From positions 42,905,430-42,969,429 of the forward strand of contig NC_087065.1 in the NCBI RefSeq assembly GCF_963678635.1: 64,000 nucleotides of DNA, written 5' to 3'. The first letter of the stretch is position 1; each line of letters begins with the position of its first letter. Shown piece after piece: positions 10,295 through 21,790 of the stretch. The notes under the pieces are model-generated. The model saw only the letters and a program-made list of their open reading frames with translations, searched no databases and had not been told where the DNA came from. The position numbers and the translations under genes are program-made. This DNA is from Symsagittifera roscoffensis (Eukaryota; Xenacoelomorpha; Acoela; Convolutidae).

Positions 10295-11630
10295 GAAAAG
10301 GGTAAATTAAAAGTTGGATTGAATTAAAATAAAAGAATTTCCCTCCTAATATTTTCTTAAAGATGATTTCAAAATTTTTTTCTGAGTGAAAAAGAAAGAC
10401 GGCTGCTGGTTGCTGTTAAATCTCATAAGTTTTTGCAACCAAACTGATACAAAGTAACATTCAGGAAATCGGAAAAGCTGTGTTTCTGCAATGTGCGTCT
10501 AGATTGTCTTGGTGCCTGCGTCCCAGCATCTGAAAAATTTTTGAGGTGGATAAGACGTATTCTCCTGAACTTGGCCTAGAAAGAAACTTGGCAAAATTTG
10601 GTTCTCGAGATTAACTGGTTTCATGGTTCTATTTTTGCATGCGGCTGTTAATTCGAAAAGTATTAGAAGTTGATTACTGGAGTTTTTCGATAAAAATCTT
10701 TCAAAAAGGTGTGTTTGCTATTTTGAGCCTTTTGATCATCTTGGAAAAAAATCTTAGGGCTATCATAGAGGTTATCTATGTGGTTTATTTGCTCAAAAGT
10801 GCTTTTTTCTAAGTCAGCTCAAAAGTGCTTACAGTGGAGGCAGCAAGGAAAATTAGCCAGATTGAACACTTCATAAAATCCATAATTTTCAAGATATTTT
10901 GAAAATTGAAGTTGGTAATAAAGCATCTAGTAAAGCAACTTTCATTCACGTTTGTTTTCATTTTTTAGTTTTTGTTATTTTTTTCGTTTTCAGAGAAAAG
11001 TTACTTTTTATTGTTTTTCGCTTTTCAAATAATTCGAAATTACTTATATTAATGCTGGTAAGATGTTTGATTTGTGGGTTGACAAGACACCTTTTTTGTA
11101 CTCCCTGAAAATTGTATGTTATGAACCTTTTTCAAACAAACTTTGATCAAACTTTTTTCTGTTTAAAAAAGGTAGTAATTTTTTTGAATGTTCTTTTCAA
11201 GAAATCTTTTTTTCTCATTTTCACTTTTTTGCTTTTCTCTAACAAGGATATTTGTACACACCTAATTTCATTTACTTAACAGTGTATTTCTTAGAACCCG
11301 TGCTTAATAAAATGAATTTTTGTGAACAGCGAAAAGTTCCTGAGTAATTGAATACCGGCAATTCTGAATGAAAACCATTTTGCATTTTAAAAAATTTATC
11401 CGGTATACTGGATCCAGGTAGGTTGCTCAATCGGTCCCTTGGGGACCGGCAGAGGGAGCAGCGGTAACTATAAATTTTATGCTTTAATCTGAAATTCGCC
11501 CTTTTGAAATTAAGTCAACGGAGATTGTTCAAATTCTTTCAATACTGTTCTTTTATCGTCAATTATGAGCTTGCAATCAGGATGCTTAGTTTTTTAAAGA
11601 ATTGTAAAACACTCCAACGTTTAACGTTGT
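10295..11630. other. Intergenic, no gene seen
   Basis: T-rich non-coding sequence. A 7-bp stem with a 3-nt loop (CGGTCCC-TTG-GGGACCG) lies near 11433. No ORF here has coding character. Confidence 0.6.
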
Positions 11631-14600
11631 GTAAGGTTAAGGTTGCTTGCTCGTTCGCTTCGCTCTTGAGGTTTCCAATTTAGCTGAGGCGTTGACAAAC
11701 TGTGATTTTGCTCGAGCACAGTTTGTTTTCAGTTGTGTAGTGATTTTTAAAATTAGATTAAATTTTGCTATGCTGTTTTGGCCACTGGCGCAGTTGGAGT
11801 CGTCACTGGTGCTGGGTTGGTTCTCTGCCTGGGCTGCCTAATGCAGCAGTTGTCTTCTTGGACTGTCTCTTCAACCTCAGGTGTGTATGTTCTCCCCTCC
11901 CCCTAGTGCTAGCTTAGGTGTTTTTTTTTGCGATCTTTGCCTTGCCCTAGTGGTTTTTGCTTAGTTTGATGTGTAAGGTGAAGGTTGCTTGCTCCTTCGC
12001 TGTGCTGTTGAGGTTTTCAATTTAGCTGAGGGGTTGGCAAACTGTGCATTTGCTCGCGCACAGTTTGTTTTCTGCTGTGTAGTGCTTTTTTTAAATTATA
12101 ATAAATTTTGCTTTGCTGTTTTGCATACTGGCGCAGCTGGAGTCGTCACTGGTGAAGTGCTGGTTCTGTCTGGGCTGCCTAGTGCAGCAGTTGTCAGCCC
12201 AGACCGACTCTTCAACCTCAGGTGTGTATGTTCGCCCCTCCCCCTGGTGCTAGCTTAGGCGTTTTTTGCGTCGTTTGCCTAGCCCTAGCGGTTTTTGCTT
12301 AGTCTGGTGTGTAAGGTTAAGGTTGCTTGCGTGTTTGCTGCGCTGTTGAGGCTTTCAACTTAGCTGAGGGGTTGACAAACTGTGCATTTGCTCTCGCCCA
12401 GTTTGTCTGTTGTGTTGCGTATTTTTTTAGGTTATATGAAATTTTGCTATGCTGTTTAGGCCACCGGAGCAGTTGGAGTCGTCACTGGTGGTCGGCTGGT
12501 TCCCAGTCTGGGCTGCCTAGTGCAGCAGTTGTCTGCCTGGACCGACTCTTCAACCTCAGGTGTGTATGTTTTCCCCTCCCGCTAGTGCTAGCTTAGGTGT
12601 TTTTTGCGTTGTTTGCCTAGCCCTAGTGGTTTTTGCTTAGTTTGATGTGTAAGGTTAGGGTTGCTTGCTCGTTCGCTGCACTGTTGAGGCTTTCAATTTA
12701 GCTGAGGGGTTGGCAAACTGTGCATTTGCTCGCGCACAGTTTGTTTTCTACTGTGTAGTGTTTTTTTTTAAATTATATTAAGTTTTGCTTTGCTGTTTTG
12801 CATACTGGCGCAGCTGGAGTCGTCACTGGTGCTGTGCTGGTTCTGTCTGGGCTGCCTAGTGCAGCAGTTGTCTGGCTGGATCGACTCTTCAACCTCAGGT
12901 GTGTATTTTTTCCCCTACCGCTAGTGCTAGCTTAGGTTTTTTTTGCGTTGTTTGCCTAGCCCTACTGGTTTTTGCCTAGCCTGGTGTGTAAGGTTAAGGT
13001 TGCTTGCTCGTTCGCTGCGCTGTTGAGGCTTTCATTTTAGCTGAGGGGTTGACAAACTGTGCATTAGCTCGCGCACAGTTTGTTGTCTGTTGTGTAGTGA
13101 TTTTTTTAGATAATTTTAAATTTTGCAATGCTGTTTAGGCCACCGGAGCAGTAGGAGTCGTCACTGGTGCTTGGCTGGTTCTCTGTCTGGGCTGCCTAGT
13201 GCAGCAGTTGTCTGCCTGGACCGGCTCTTCAACCTCAGGTTTGTATGTTCTCCCCTCTCCCTAGTGCTAGCTTAGGTGTTTTTTTGCGTTGTTTGCCTAG
13301 CCCTAGTGGTTTTTGCTTAGTCTGGTTTGTAAGGTTAAGGTTGCTTGCTCGTGCGCTGCGCTGTTGAGGCTTTCATTTTAGCTGAGGGGTTGACAAACTG
13401 TGCATTTGCTCGCGCACAGTTTGTTGTCTGTTGTGTAGTGATTTTTTTAGATAATATTAAATTTTGCTATGCTGTTTAGGCCACCGGAGCAGTAGGAGTC
13501 GTCACTGGTGCTTGGCTGTTTCTCTGTCTGGGCTGCCTAGTGCAGCAGTTGTCTGCCTGGACCGACTCTTCAACCTCAGGTGTGTATGTTCTCCCCTCCC
13601 CCTAGTGCTAGCTTAGGTGTTTTTTGCGTTGTTTGCCTAGCCCTAGTGGTTTTTGCTTAGTCTGGTTTGTAAGGTTAAGGTTGCTTGCTCGTGCGCTGCG
13701 CTGTTGAGGCTTTCATTTTAGCTGAGGGGTTGACAAACTGTGCATTTGCTCGCGCACAGTTTGTTGTCTGTTGTGTAGTGATTTTTTTAGATAATATTAA
13801 ATTTTGCTATGCTGTTTAGGCCACCGGAGCAGTAGGAGTCGTCACTGGTGCTTGGCTGTTTCTCTGTCTGGGCTGCCTAGTGCAGCAGTTGTCTGCCTGG
13901 ACCGACTCTTCAACCTCAGGTGTGTATGTTCTCCCCTCCCCCTAGTGCTAGCTTAGGTGTTTTTTGCGTTGTTTGCCTAGCCCTAGTGGTTTTTGCTTAG
14001 TTTGATGTGTAAGGTTAGGGTTGCTTGCTCGTTCGCTGCACTGTTGAGGCTTTCAATTTAGCTGAGGGGTTGGCAAACTGTGCATTTGCTCGCGCACAGT
14101 TTGTTTTCTACTGTAGTGTTTTTTTTTAAATTATATTAAGTTTTGCTTTGCTGTTTTGCATACTGGCGCAGCTGGAGTCGTCACTGGTGCTGTGCTGGTT
14201 CTGTCTGGGCTGCCTAGTGCAGCAGTTGTCTGGCTGGATCGACTCTTCAACCTCAGGTGTGTATTTTTTCCCCTACCGCTAGTGCTAGCTTAGGTTTTTT
14301 TTGCGTTGTTTGCCTAGCCCTACTGGTTTTTGCCTAGCCTGGTGTGTAAGGTTAAGGTTGCTTGCTCGTTCGCTGCGCTGTTGAGGCTTTCATTTTAGCT
14401 GAGGGGTTGACAAACTGTGCATTAGCTCGCGCACAGTTTGTTGTCTGTTGTGTAGTGATTTTTGTAGATAATTTTAAATTTTGCAATGCTGTTTAGGCCA
14501 CCGGAGCAGTAGGAGTCGTCATTGGTGCTTGGCTGGTTCTCTGTCTGGGCTGCCTAGTGCAGCAGTTGTCTGCCTGGACCGGCTCTTCAACCTCAGGTTT

Positions 14601-17600
14601 GTATGTTCTCCCCTCTCCCTAGTGCTAGCTTAGGTGTTTTTTTTGCGTTGTTTGCCTAGCCCTAGTGGTTTTTTCTTAGTCTGGTTTGTAAGGTTAAGGT
14701 TGCTTGCTCGTGCGCTGCGCTGTTGAGGCTTTCATTTTAGCTGAGGGGTTGACAAACTGTGCATTTGCTCGCGCACAGTTTGTTGTCTGTTGTGTAGTGA
14801 TTTTTTTAGATAATATTAAATTTTGCTATGCTGTTTAGGCCACCGGAGCAGTAGGAGTCGTCACTGGTGCTTGGCTGTTTCTCTGTCTGGGCTGCCTAGT
14901 GCAGCAGTTGTCTGCCTGGACCGACTCTTCAACCTCAGGTGTGTATGTTCTCCCCTCCCCCTAGTGCTAGCTTAGGTTTTTTTTGTGTTGTTTGCCTAGC
15001 CCTCGTGGTTTTTGTTCAGTCTGGTTTGTAAGGTTAAGGTTGCTTGCTCGTGCGCTGCGCTGTTGAGGCTTTCATTTTAGCTGAGGGGTTGACAAACTGT
15101 GCATTAGCTCGCGCACAGTTTGTTGTCTGTTGTGTAGTGATTTTTTTAGATAATATTAAATTTTGCTATGCTGTTTAGGCCACCGGAGCAGTAGGAGTCG
15201 TCACTGGTGCTTGGCTGGCTCTCTGTCTGGGCTGCCTAGTGCAGCAGTTGTCTACCTGGACGAATCTTCAACCTCAGGTGTGTATGTTCTCCCCTCCCCC
15301 TTGTGCTAGCTTAGGTGTTTTTTGCTTTGTTTGCCTAGCCCTCGTGGTTTTTGCTTAGTCTGGTTTGTAAGGTTAAGGTTGCTTGCTCGTGCGCTGCGCT
15401 GTTGAGGCTTTCATTTTAGCTGAGGGGTTGACAAACTGTGCATTAGCTCGCGCACAGTTTGTTGTCTGTTGTGTAGTGATTTTTTTAGATAATATTAAAT
15501 TTTGCTATGTTGTTTAGGCCACCGGAGCAGTAGGAGTCGTCACTGGTGCTTGGCTGGTTCTCTGTCTGGGCTGCCTAGTGCAGCAGTTGTCTGCCTGGAC
15601 CGACTCTTCAACCTCAGGTGTGTATGTTCTCCCCTCCCCCTAGTGCTAGCTTAGTTGTTTTTTGCGTTGTTTGCCTAGCCCTAGTGGTTTTTGCTTAGTC
15701 TGGTTTGTAAGGTTAAGGTTGCTTGCTCGTGCGCTGAGCTGTTGAGGCTTTCATTTTAGCTGAGGGGTTGACAAACTGTGCATTTGCTCGCGCACAGTTT
15801 GTTGTCTGTTGTGTAGTGATTTTTTTATATAATAATAAATTTTGCTATGCTGTTTAGGCCACCGGAGCAGTTGAAGTCGTCACTGCTGCTTGGCTGGTTC
15901 TCTGTCTGGGCTACCTAGTGCAGCAGTTGTCTGCATGGACCGACTCTTCAACCTCAGGTGTGTATGTTCTCCCCTCTCCCTAGTGCTAGCTTAGGTGTTT
16001 TTTGCGTTGTTTGCCTAGCCCTCGTGGTTTTTGCTTAGTCTGGTTTGTAAGGTTAAGGTTGCTTGCTCGTGCGCTGCGCTGTTGAGGCTTTCATTTTAGC
16101 TGAGGGATTGACAAACTGTGCATTTGCTCGCGCACATTTTGTTGTCTGTTGTGTAGTGATTTTTTTATATAATAATAAATTTTGCTATGCTGTTTAGGCC
16201 ACCGGAGCAGTTGAAGTCGTCACTGCTGCTTGGCTGGTTCTCTGTCTGGGCTGCCTAGTGCAGCAGTTGTCTGCCTGGACCGACTCTTCAACCTCAGGTG
16301 TGTATGTTCTCCCCTCCCCCTAGTGCTAGCTTAGGTGTTTTTTGCGTTGTTTGCCTAGCCCTAGTGGTTTCTGCTTAGTCTGGTTTGTAAGGTTAAGGTT
16401 GCTTGCGCGTGCGTTGCGCTATTGAGGCTTTCATTTTAGCTGAGGGGTTGACAAACTGTGCACTTGCTCGCGCACAGTTTGTTGTCTCTTGTGTAGTGAT
16501 TCTTTTATATAATATTAAATTTTGCTATGCTGTTTAGGCCACCGGAGCAGTAGGAGTCGTCACTGCTGCTTGGCTGGTTCTCTGTCTGGGCTGCCTAGTG
16601 CAGCAGTTGTCTGCCTGGTCCGACTCTTCAAGCTCAGGTGTGTATGTTCTCCCCTCCCCCTAGTGCTAGCTTAGGTGTTTTTTGCGTTGTTTGCCTAGCC
16701 CTAGTGGTTTTTGCTTAGTCTGGTTTGTAAGGTTAAGGTTGCTTGCTCGTGCGCTGCGCTGTTGAGGCTTTCATTCTAGCTGAGGGGTTGACAAACTGTG
16801 CATTTGCTCGCGCACAGTTTGTTGTCTGTTGTGTAGTGATTTTTTTATATAATATTAAATTTTGCTATGCTGTTTAGGCCACCGGAGCAGTAGGAGTCGT
16901 CACTGCTGCTTGGCTGGTTCTCTGTCTGGGCTGCCTAGTGCAGCAGTTGTCTGCCTGGACCGACTCTTCAACCTCAGGTGTGTATGTTCTCCCCTCCCCC
17001 TAGTGCTAGCTTAGGTGTTTTTTGCGTTGTTTGCCTAGCCCTAGTGGTTTCTGCTTAGTCTGGTTTGTAAGGTTAAGGTTGCTTGCTCGTGCGCTGCGCT
17101 GTTGAGGCTTTCATTTTAGCTGAGGGGTTGACAAACTGTGCATTTGCTCGCGCACAGTTTGTTGTCTGTTGTGTAGTGATTTTTTTATATAATATTAAAT
17201 TTTGCTATGCTGTTTAGGCCACCGGAGCAGTTGGAGTCGTCACTGGTGCTTGGCTGGTTCTCTGTCTGGGCTGCCATTGCAGCAGTTGTCTGCCTGGACC
17301 GACTTTTCAACCTCAGGTGTGTATGTTCTCCCCTCCCCCTAGTGCTAGCTTAGGTGTTTTTTGCGTTGTTTGCCTAGCCCTAGTGGTTTCTGCTTAGTCT
17401 GGTTTGTAAGGTTAAGGTTGCTTGCTCGTGCGCTGCGCTGTTGAGGCTTTCATTTTAGCTGAGGGGTTGACAAACTGTGCATTTGCTCGCGCACAGTTTG
17501 TTGTCTGTTGTGTAGTGATTTTTTTATATAATATTAAATTTTGCTATGCTGTTTAGGCCACCGGAGCAGTTGGAGTCGTCACTGGTGCTTGGCTGGTTCT

Positions 17601-17947
17601 CTGTCTGGGCTGCCATTGCAGCAGTTGTCTGCCTGGACCGACTCTTCAACCTCAGGTGTGTATGTTCTCCCCTCCCCCTAGTGCTAGCTTAGGTGTTTTT
17701 TGCGTTGTTTGCCTAGCCCTAGTGGTTTCTGCTTAGCCTGGTGTGTAAGATTAAGGTTGCTTGCTCGTTCGCTGCGCTGTTGAGGCTTTCATTTTAGCTG
17801 AGGGGTTGACAAACTGTGCATTTGCTCGCGCACAGTTTGTTGTCTGTTGTGTAGTGTTTTTTTTTAAATTATATTAAATTTTGCTATGCTGTTTAGGCCA
17901 CCGGAGCAGTTGGAGTCGTCACTGGTGCTCGGCTGGTTCTCTGTCTG
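11631..17947 (+). repeat. ~340-bp satellite, about 19 tandem monomers
   Basis: Monomers start at GTAAGGTTAAGG or variants: 11631, 11973, 12311, 12649, 12988, 13329, 13669, 14009, 14346, 14688, 15028, 15367, 15707, 16047, 16387, 16727, 17067, 17406 and 17745. Spacing is 336-343 bp. The last unit stops near 17947. Most units contain an 11-bp stem (ACAAACTGTGC ... GCACAGTTTGT) with a 10-nt loop. Units at the 5' end are the most diverged and those after 15.7 kb are the most alike. Many units also carry an exon-like 100-nt core: TTTAG, then GCCACCGGAGCAG..., ending ...TCAACCTCAG, then GTGTGT. Confidence 0.95.
12649..15366 (+). repeat. Higher-order repeat: a four-monomer block present twice
   Basis: The units at 12649, 12988, 13329 and 13669 match in order those at 14009, 14346, 14688 and 15028. 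The first of each block has GTTCGCTGCACTG and GCATACTGGCGCAGCTGG; the second has GCATTAGCTCG and AATTTTAAATTTTGCAATG. The block lengths are 1,360 and 1,358 bp. This indicates duplication of a multi-monomer segment rather than single-unit turnover. Confidence 0.75.
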
Positions 17948-18387
17948 ATCTGTCCAGGGCAACAAATGAGTCTCAGTGAAACAAATGAATGTCATATTTG
18001 AAAAAGAAGGAACAGAAATATTAACAATATAACAATTTTTCGAGCAATATAACTCAAAATCTGACTTATAGGCTTTTTTCCAATTTCCACCCCCCTGTTT
18101 TCTCAAGTTCAATACTTTTAAATTTTTAAAAACGACTTCTAATGTTATAAACTTCGTTGGGGGTTGGGAAATTGGAAAAGAGCCCAATTATGTGGTTCAT
18201 TTTCTTGTTCTTCAACATCTAGCAAGTGTTTTAGTTAAAATATTGAAAATAAAACATTTCAATAAATCTTTTAAACAGCTTGTTTTTTTGCCTTGTTTGC
18301 AAAAAAATTGATCAAAACTGTTTTTAGACCCTTGAATCGATCTGCCCCGGAGTCTTTTTGAAGTTTTAGTGAGTGGAAATCTATCCA
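17948..18387. other. Spacer between satellite and palindrome
   Basis: No supported gene. A 107-codon reverse-strand frame starting inside the satellite has no recognisable domain. Confidence 0.5.
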
Positions 18388-18779
18388 ACAAAAACTTGGA
18401 AACCAGATCTGAGCATCGTAAAATCTTGCCTATTTCAGATCTTGTCCAGACATGGTGCATGTTTCGTTTGGACATGGACATGTCTGAATCAGGACTGAGG
18501 CAGGCATGGATTCCATCACAAAAGCAGATCTGCTCAAGGCCTGATTCAGACCTGGGGCACACATGGGTCAGACCTGCTGCAGATCTGCACCAGGTCTGAC
18601 CCATGTGTGCCCCAGGTCTGAATCAGGCCTTGAGCAGATCTGCTTTTGTGATGGAATCCATGCCTGCCTCAGTCCTGATTCAGACATGTCCATGTCCAAA
18701 CGAAACATGCACCATGTCTGGACAAGATCTGAAATAGGCAAGATTTTACGATGCTCAGATCTGGTTTCCAAGTTTTTGT
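18388..18779. repeat. Near-perfect 392-bp palindrome (foldback, no spacer)
   Basis: The left arm 18388-18583 is repeated as its reverse complement at 18584-18779, centred on AGATCT at 18581-18586. The one mismatch I noticed is the C/C pair at 18577/18590. The arms begin ACAAAAACTTGG and end CCAAGTTTTTGT. Inside are many CAGATCTG, CAGACATG and CAGACCTG variants. As RNA it would fold into a ~195-bp hairpin. I see no target duplication. It may be a palindromic miniature element or a hairpin-RNA locus. The near-identical ORFs on both strands here follow from the symmetry. Confidence 0.95.
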
Positions 18780-19207
18780 AAGGTACGGGTGCAAAAAAAC
18801 TTGCTACTGGTTTCCGCGGTTTTTAGTTGTTAGGAAAATAACCAAACTTTATGTGTCCTATTTCCAATCAAAATTCCCAAAAATTTTCCAACCGATCTTT
18901 CCAATCGAAGTATTTCAGACACTTCCGAACTTCATTGTTTGGCTCTTTTCTCAGATAATACTCTTGTTTGCTGTTTTCGATGATGTGTGTGTATGATGCA
19001 CTCCTTTTTTTCGGATACAATCATAATGGATTTCGGTGGAATGACACAAAGACTAGAATTTAATACCGTACCAAACTTACCCAAGTTGTTTCAATCTCTT
19101 CAACCTTAAAAAGGTTGTCTCCTGCATTACCTAACACGTCAATTAGATGTACATGTAGGTGTTGAGGTTACTCACTTGCAACGGGCTCTGAAATTTCTGT
19201 CGGAAAA
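18780..19207. other. Unassigned sequence before the virus-like remnant
   Basis: I see no intact gene. A short frame from ATG 19026 is broken by TAA within ~30 codons. Confidence 0.4.
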
Positions 19208-19414
19208 ATGGAGGACTCTTTGCGTAGAGTTGAACACTCGACAGAGATTAACAACCATAACTATTTTTTAAGCCAACTTCTACAAGACCAAAAAAATTCC
19301 CTGTTCGGTGAAAGGATGAAGTCGAAACGTAAAGGAGAAAAATATGAGTTATTTGGAATGAAAACGAAGTTATGCAGAATCTGTGCAATAGTGGAACGAA
19401 ATATTTTGAGATGA
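19208..19414 (+). pseudogene. Possible mid-part of the Polinton-like capsid-associated protein
   Basis: A 68-codon frame (ATG 19208 to TGA at 19412) just before the gap. Its basic segment with KYELFG has a loose resemblance to the middle of F54H12.2-like proteins, and it sits in the right order before the better-supported C-terminal fragment. The link is inference from position; the gap hides the join. Confidence 0.3.
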
Positions 19415-19431
19415 GTGAATAAAATTTTCCT

Positions 19432-19631
19432 NNNNNNNNNNNNNNNNNNNNNNNNNNNNNNNNNNNNNNNNNNNNNNNNNNNNNNNNNNNNNNNNNNNNN
19501 NNNNNNNNNNNNNNNNNNNNNNNNNNNNNNNNNNNNNNNNNNNNNNNNNNNNNNNNNNNNNNNNNNNNNNNNNNNNNNNNNNNNNNNNNNNNNNNNNNNN
19601 NNNNNNNNNNNNNNNNNNNNNNNNNNNNNNN
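19432..19631. other. Assembly gap (200 N)
   Basis: Exactly 200 N bases. A round number suggests a placeholder, so the true missing length may differ. It falls inside the virus-like remnant. Confidence 0.99.
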
Positions 19632-20020
19632 CGGGATTTTTTCTAGAAAATCCTTTCAATTACCAACAATTTCATTTGAGAGAGTTTAGAATTATTCGGG
19701 GCGGATGAGCAACTATTTCATTAGATAAAACTTCTTTTTGTCGCCCTTATGTTACAACAATGAAAGCAAGGCAGTTTAATACAGATTTTCTAGCTCGTCC
19801 TATGGAAGATTTTCAAAATCACTATGTTCTAGTTTTCGACTTGACTTCACTACAGGATGCAGCTTAACAGTTGCACTATCCAGAACTTAGTGGAGAAAGC
19901 TTGAAATTAGAAATATTTTCACAATTTCCCTTGGAGCAAGTAACGGAAGTGATAGTCTTGGGGAAAAAACTATCAAACATTCAAGTTGACAAATTCGGAA
20001 CAGTCGCTAAAAATGTTTAA
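19632..20020 (+). pseudogene. C-terminal fragment of an F54H12.2-like (Polinton/adintovirus-associated) structural protein
   Basis: One frame runs from the gap edge to TAA at 20018, broken by TGA at 19706 and TAA at 19865. It keeps the order of motifs typical of F54H12.2-like proteins found in Polinton/Maverick-type and virus-derived loci: ENPFNYQQFHL, then YVLVFDLTSL, then a SGESLKLEIF stretch leading to a strand-rich C-terminus ending KNV. That family is linked to virus-like particles of large DNA transposons; its exact role is not certain to me. The N-terminal part is missing or in the gap. The 3' end overlaps the start of the next gene by 8 nt. Confidence 0.55.
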
Positions 20021-20629
20021 TTTTTTTGAGTTTTCAGGTTCTTATAAAAATATTGAAACTTTTTTGGGACTTTTCTTTGTTATTGTCGCAGTTTTATCTA
20101 TTTTGTTTTTCTTCAGACCTAAAGCTCCAGAAAAACGAGAGAAGGAATGCTGTTTAGTTGAAAACCCGAGACATTTTTTCAACCTAGACTGTAAAACAGT
20201 GATCAATAAATTTTGCCCACAACATAGGGCTTGTGTATGGTACTTTGTTGATTCAATTCCTAAATTTGTGTAAGTCATTAATCTTTCTCGTTTTTTATCC
20301 CAAAGTACACAATAAACTATCAATTTTTTTTTAGATGTAAATCAGCCTATACTTGCAAAGATGGATATTTTTTCACTTCTGCAACTATTGAAAGAATTCC
20401 TGAGCTCAGGCTCAAGTACATGGGATCATACCCTTCTGATACAGTACCTCAACTAACAAAATACTCTTTTGCAATTATTAACTCAGCCCCAAGCAATGAT
20501 AGAGGAGAACACTTGATCATGATTGCTCGACCGGAGAAAACTTACTACTTTGCTGATACGTTGGGTAGAAAGAGATCAACTTACTCCTTTTTGACAAAAA
20601 GTATCGACGAATGGTTCTTCGCAAGCTAG
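20013..20629 (+). CDS. Adenain-like (Polinton-type) cysteine protease relative with an N-terminal membrane segment, probably truncated
   Basis: Start ATG at 20013 lies inside the end of the previous frame. Two exons, 20013-20269 and 20335-20629, join across a 65-bp GTAAGT...TTTTAG intron to give 183 residues. Residues ~12-30 are a strong membrane segment (TFLGLFFVIVAVLSILFFF). A Cys-rich middle follows. The C-terminal part has FAIINSAPSNDRGEH and YYFADTLG, which resemble the His and Asp/Glu active-site surroundings of adenovirus-type proteases. The catalytic Cys box (usually DCG.FC-like) is missing before the TAG, so the product is probably inactive or cut short. Polinton elements carry such a protease to process capsid proteins. 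The membrane segment is unusual for the family and may mean a different protein altogether. Confidence 0.45.
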
Positions 20630-21790
20630 AAAAAACTGATAATTTGTGTCGATTTTACTTAATTTATTCAGCCTTTCGTCTTTTAAAACTCTTCCAGGAG
20701 AACTTGAATAAAGTTTATGATGTGCATGTTTTGAATTTTATCGGCAATTTTATGTAAAAGTGCATTTTTTATCTTTAAGTGTAAATTTTTGCAGTAGTTA
20801 TACTATGCGATGTAGTAAATTGTTTATTTATTTATGTAATTTAACTCTTTTACAAAATGCGTCAAAGAAACTAACCTTCTAGTAAGAAACACGGAGAATG
20901 ATGATGGAAAATGGATGTTGTATTCCCCCAATTGAAAAAATTAACGATAGAATAGATACATTTACGAAAAATCTAACCAACTTCTAATAAATTGTATAAT
21001 CTTCTTAGAAGTTTACTCTGAGAAAGATAGAAAAACTTTCCTACAAACAAATCAGACACAAAAAAGGATGAAACTATATATTTCTCAGTGTAATTTTTAC
21101 CAGGGTAGAGCAATTGACAAACTTGGATGATAGTTTTTGAAAAATTTCAGAAATTTTTAAAATTTTTTTAGAAGATTAAAGCCAAAGTGATTAAAGAGAA
21201 TTGAAATTAATCACAGCAAGAAGTATGACAGAATAAATAAAACAGTTGAGGTAAAAATAAGAACTAGATAAAAACATCGGATTGGTCGAAATTAAAAGTT
21301 TTTTTTTTTATTTTAGTTCCAATGAAAAGTTGATGCAATTTTGATTGGATGTGTTTCAATTTTTTATAAAAATTTAGAATTTTTATCTCTCAAGAATGTA
21401 ATTCACGCTTCATTAATTCTAAGGAGCACTGCTTAAATGCATTTGTCATATGATCGTGGGATAATTATGTGAAAAAAAGAGAAAATTAGTCATAAAATTA
21501 CAAAGTATAATGGAGCTGTCATCCTTTCTCCAGATAACCTGGGGAATAAAAGATTAAGTGGGATATAAAAATATTCAACCGTGAGCAGCTGTCAAGATTC
21601 CCCTGATATCCCGCGGAGTGGAAAAATTAACCTGTCAAAGATAATCTCCTCTTGACAATTTTCCCCAGATAACCTGAGGGAATATAAATAAGATGAAATA
21701 AGTATTTAAAAGATTATTTCGAAAAAAAATTATTCTGTGATATTTTAGTTTATGATCCCATACACTAAATGGAAACTTAATTTTGTCAAA
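20630..21790. other. Non-coding, with a small direct repeat
   Basis: AT-rich, no gene. CCAGATAACCTG(A/G)GG occurs at about 21531 and 21664, about 134 bp apart. No domain-bearing ORF was found. Confidence 0.5.

Noticed and set aside
6698-11630. CACTA-type terminal repeats around the SET-transposase gene
   Set aside because: I looked for CACTA/CACTG starts matched by TAGTG/CAGTG ends on the two sides and found no convincing pair.
11989-12596. Two 89-codon ORFs that look like a protein family
   Set aside because: They are the same satellite monomer read in one frame and are broken in most other monomers.
11631-17947. Possible CRISPR-like array
   Set aside because: The units are ~340 bp and repeat over their whole length with no unique spacers, in eukaryotic DNA.
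18212-18781. Matching ORFs on both strands with identical products
   Set aside because: They follow from the symmetry of the 392-bp palindrome; composition is repeat-like and no domain is visible.
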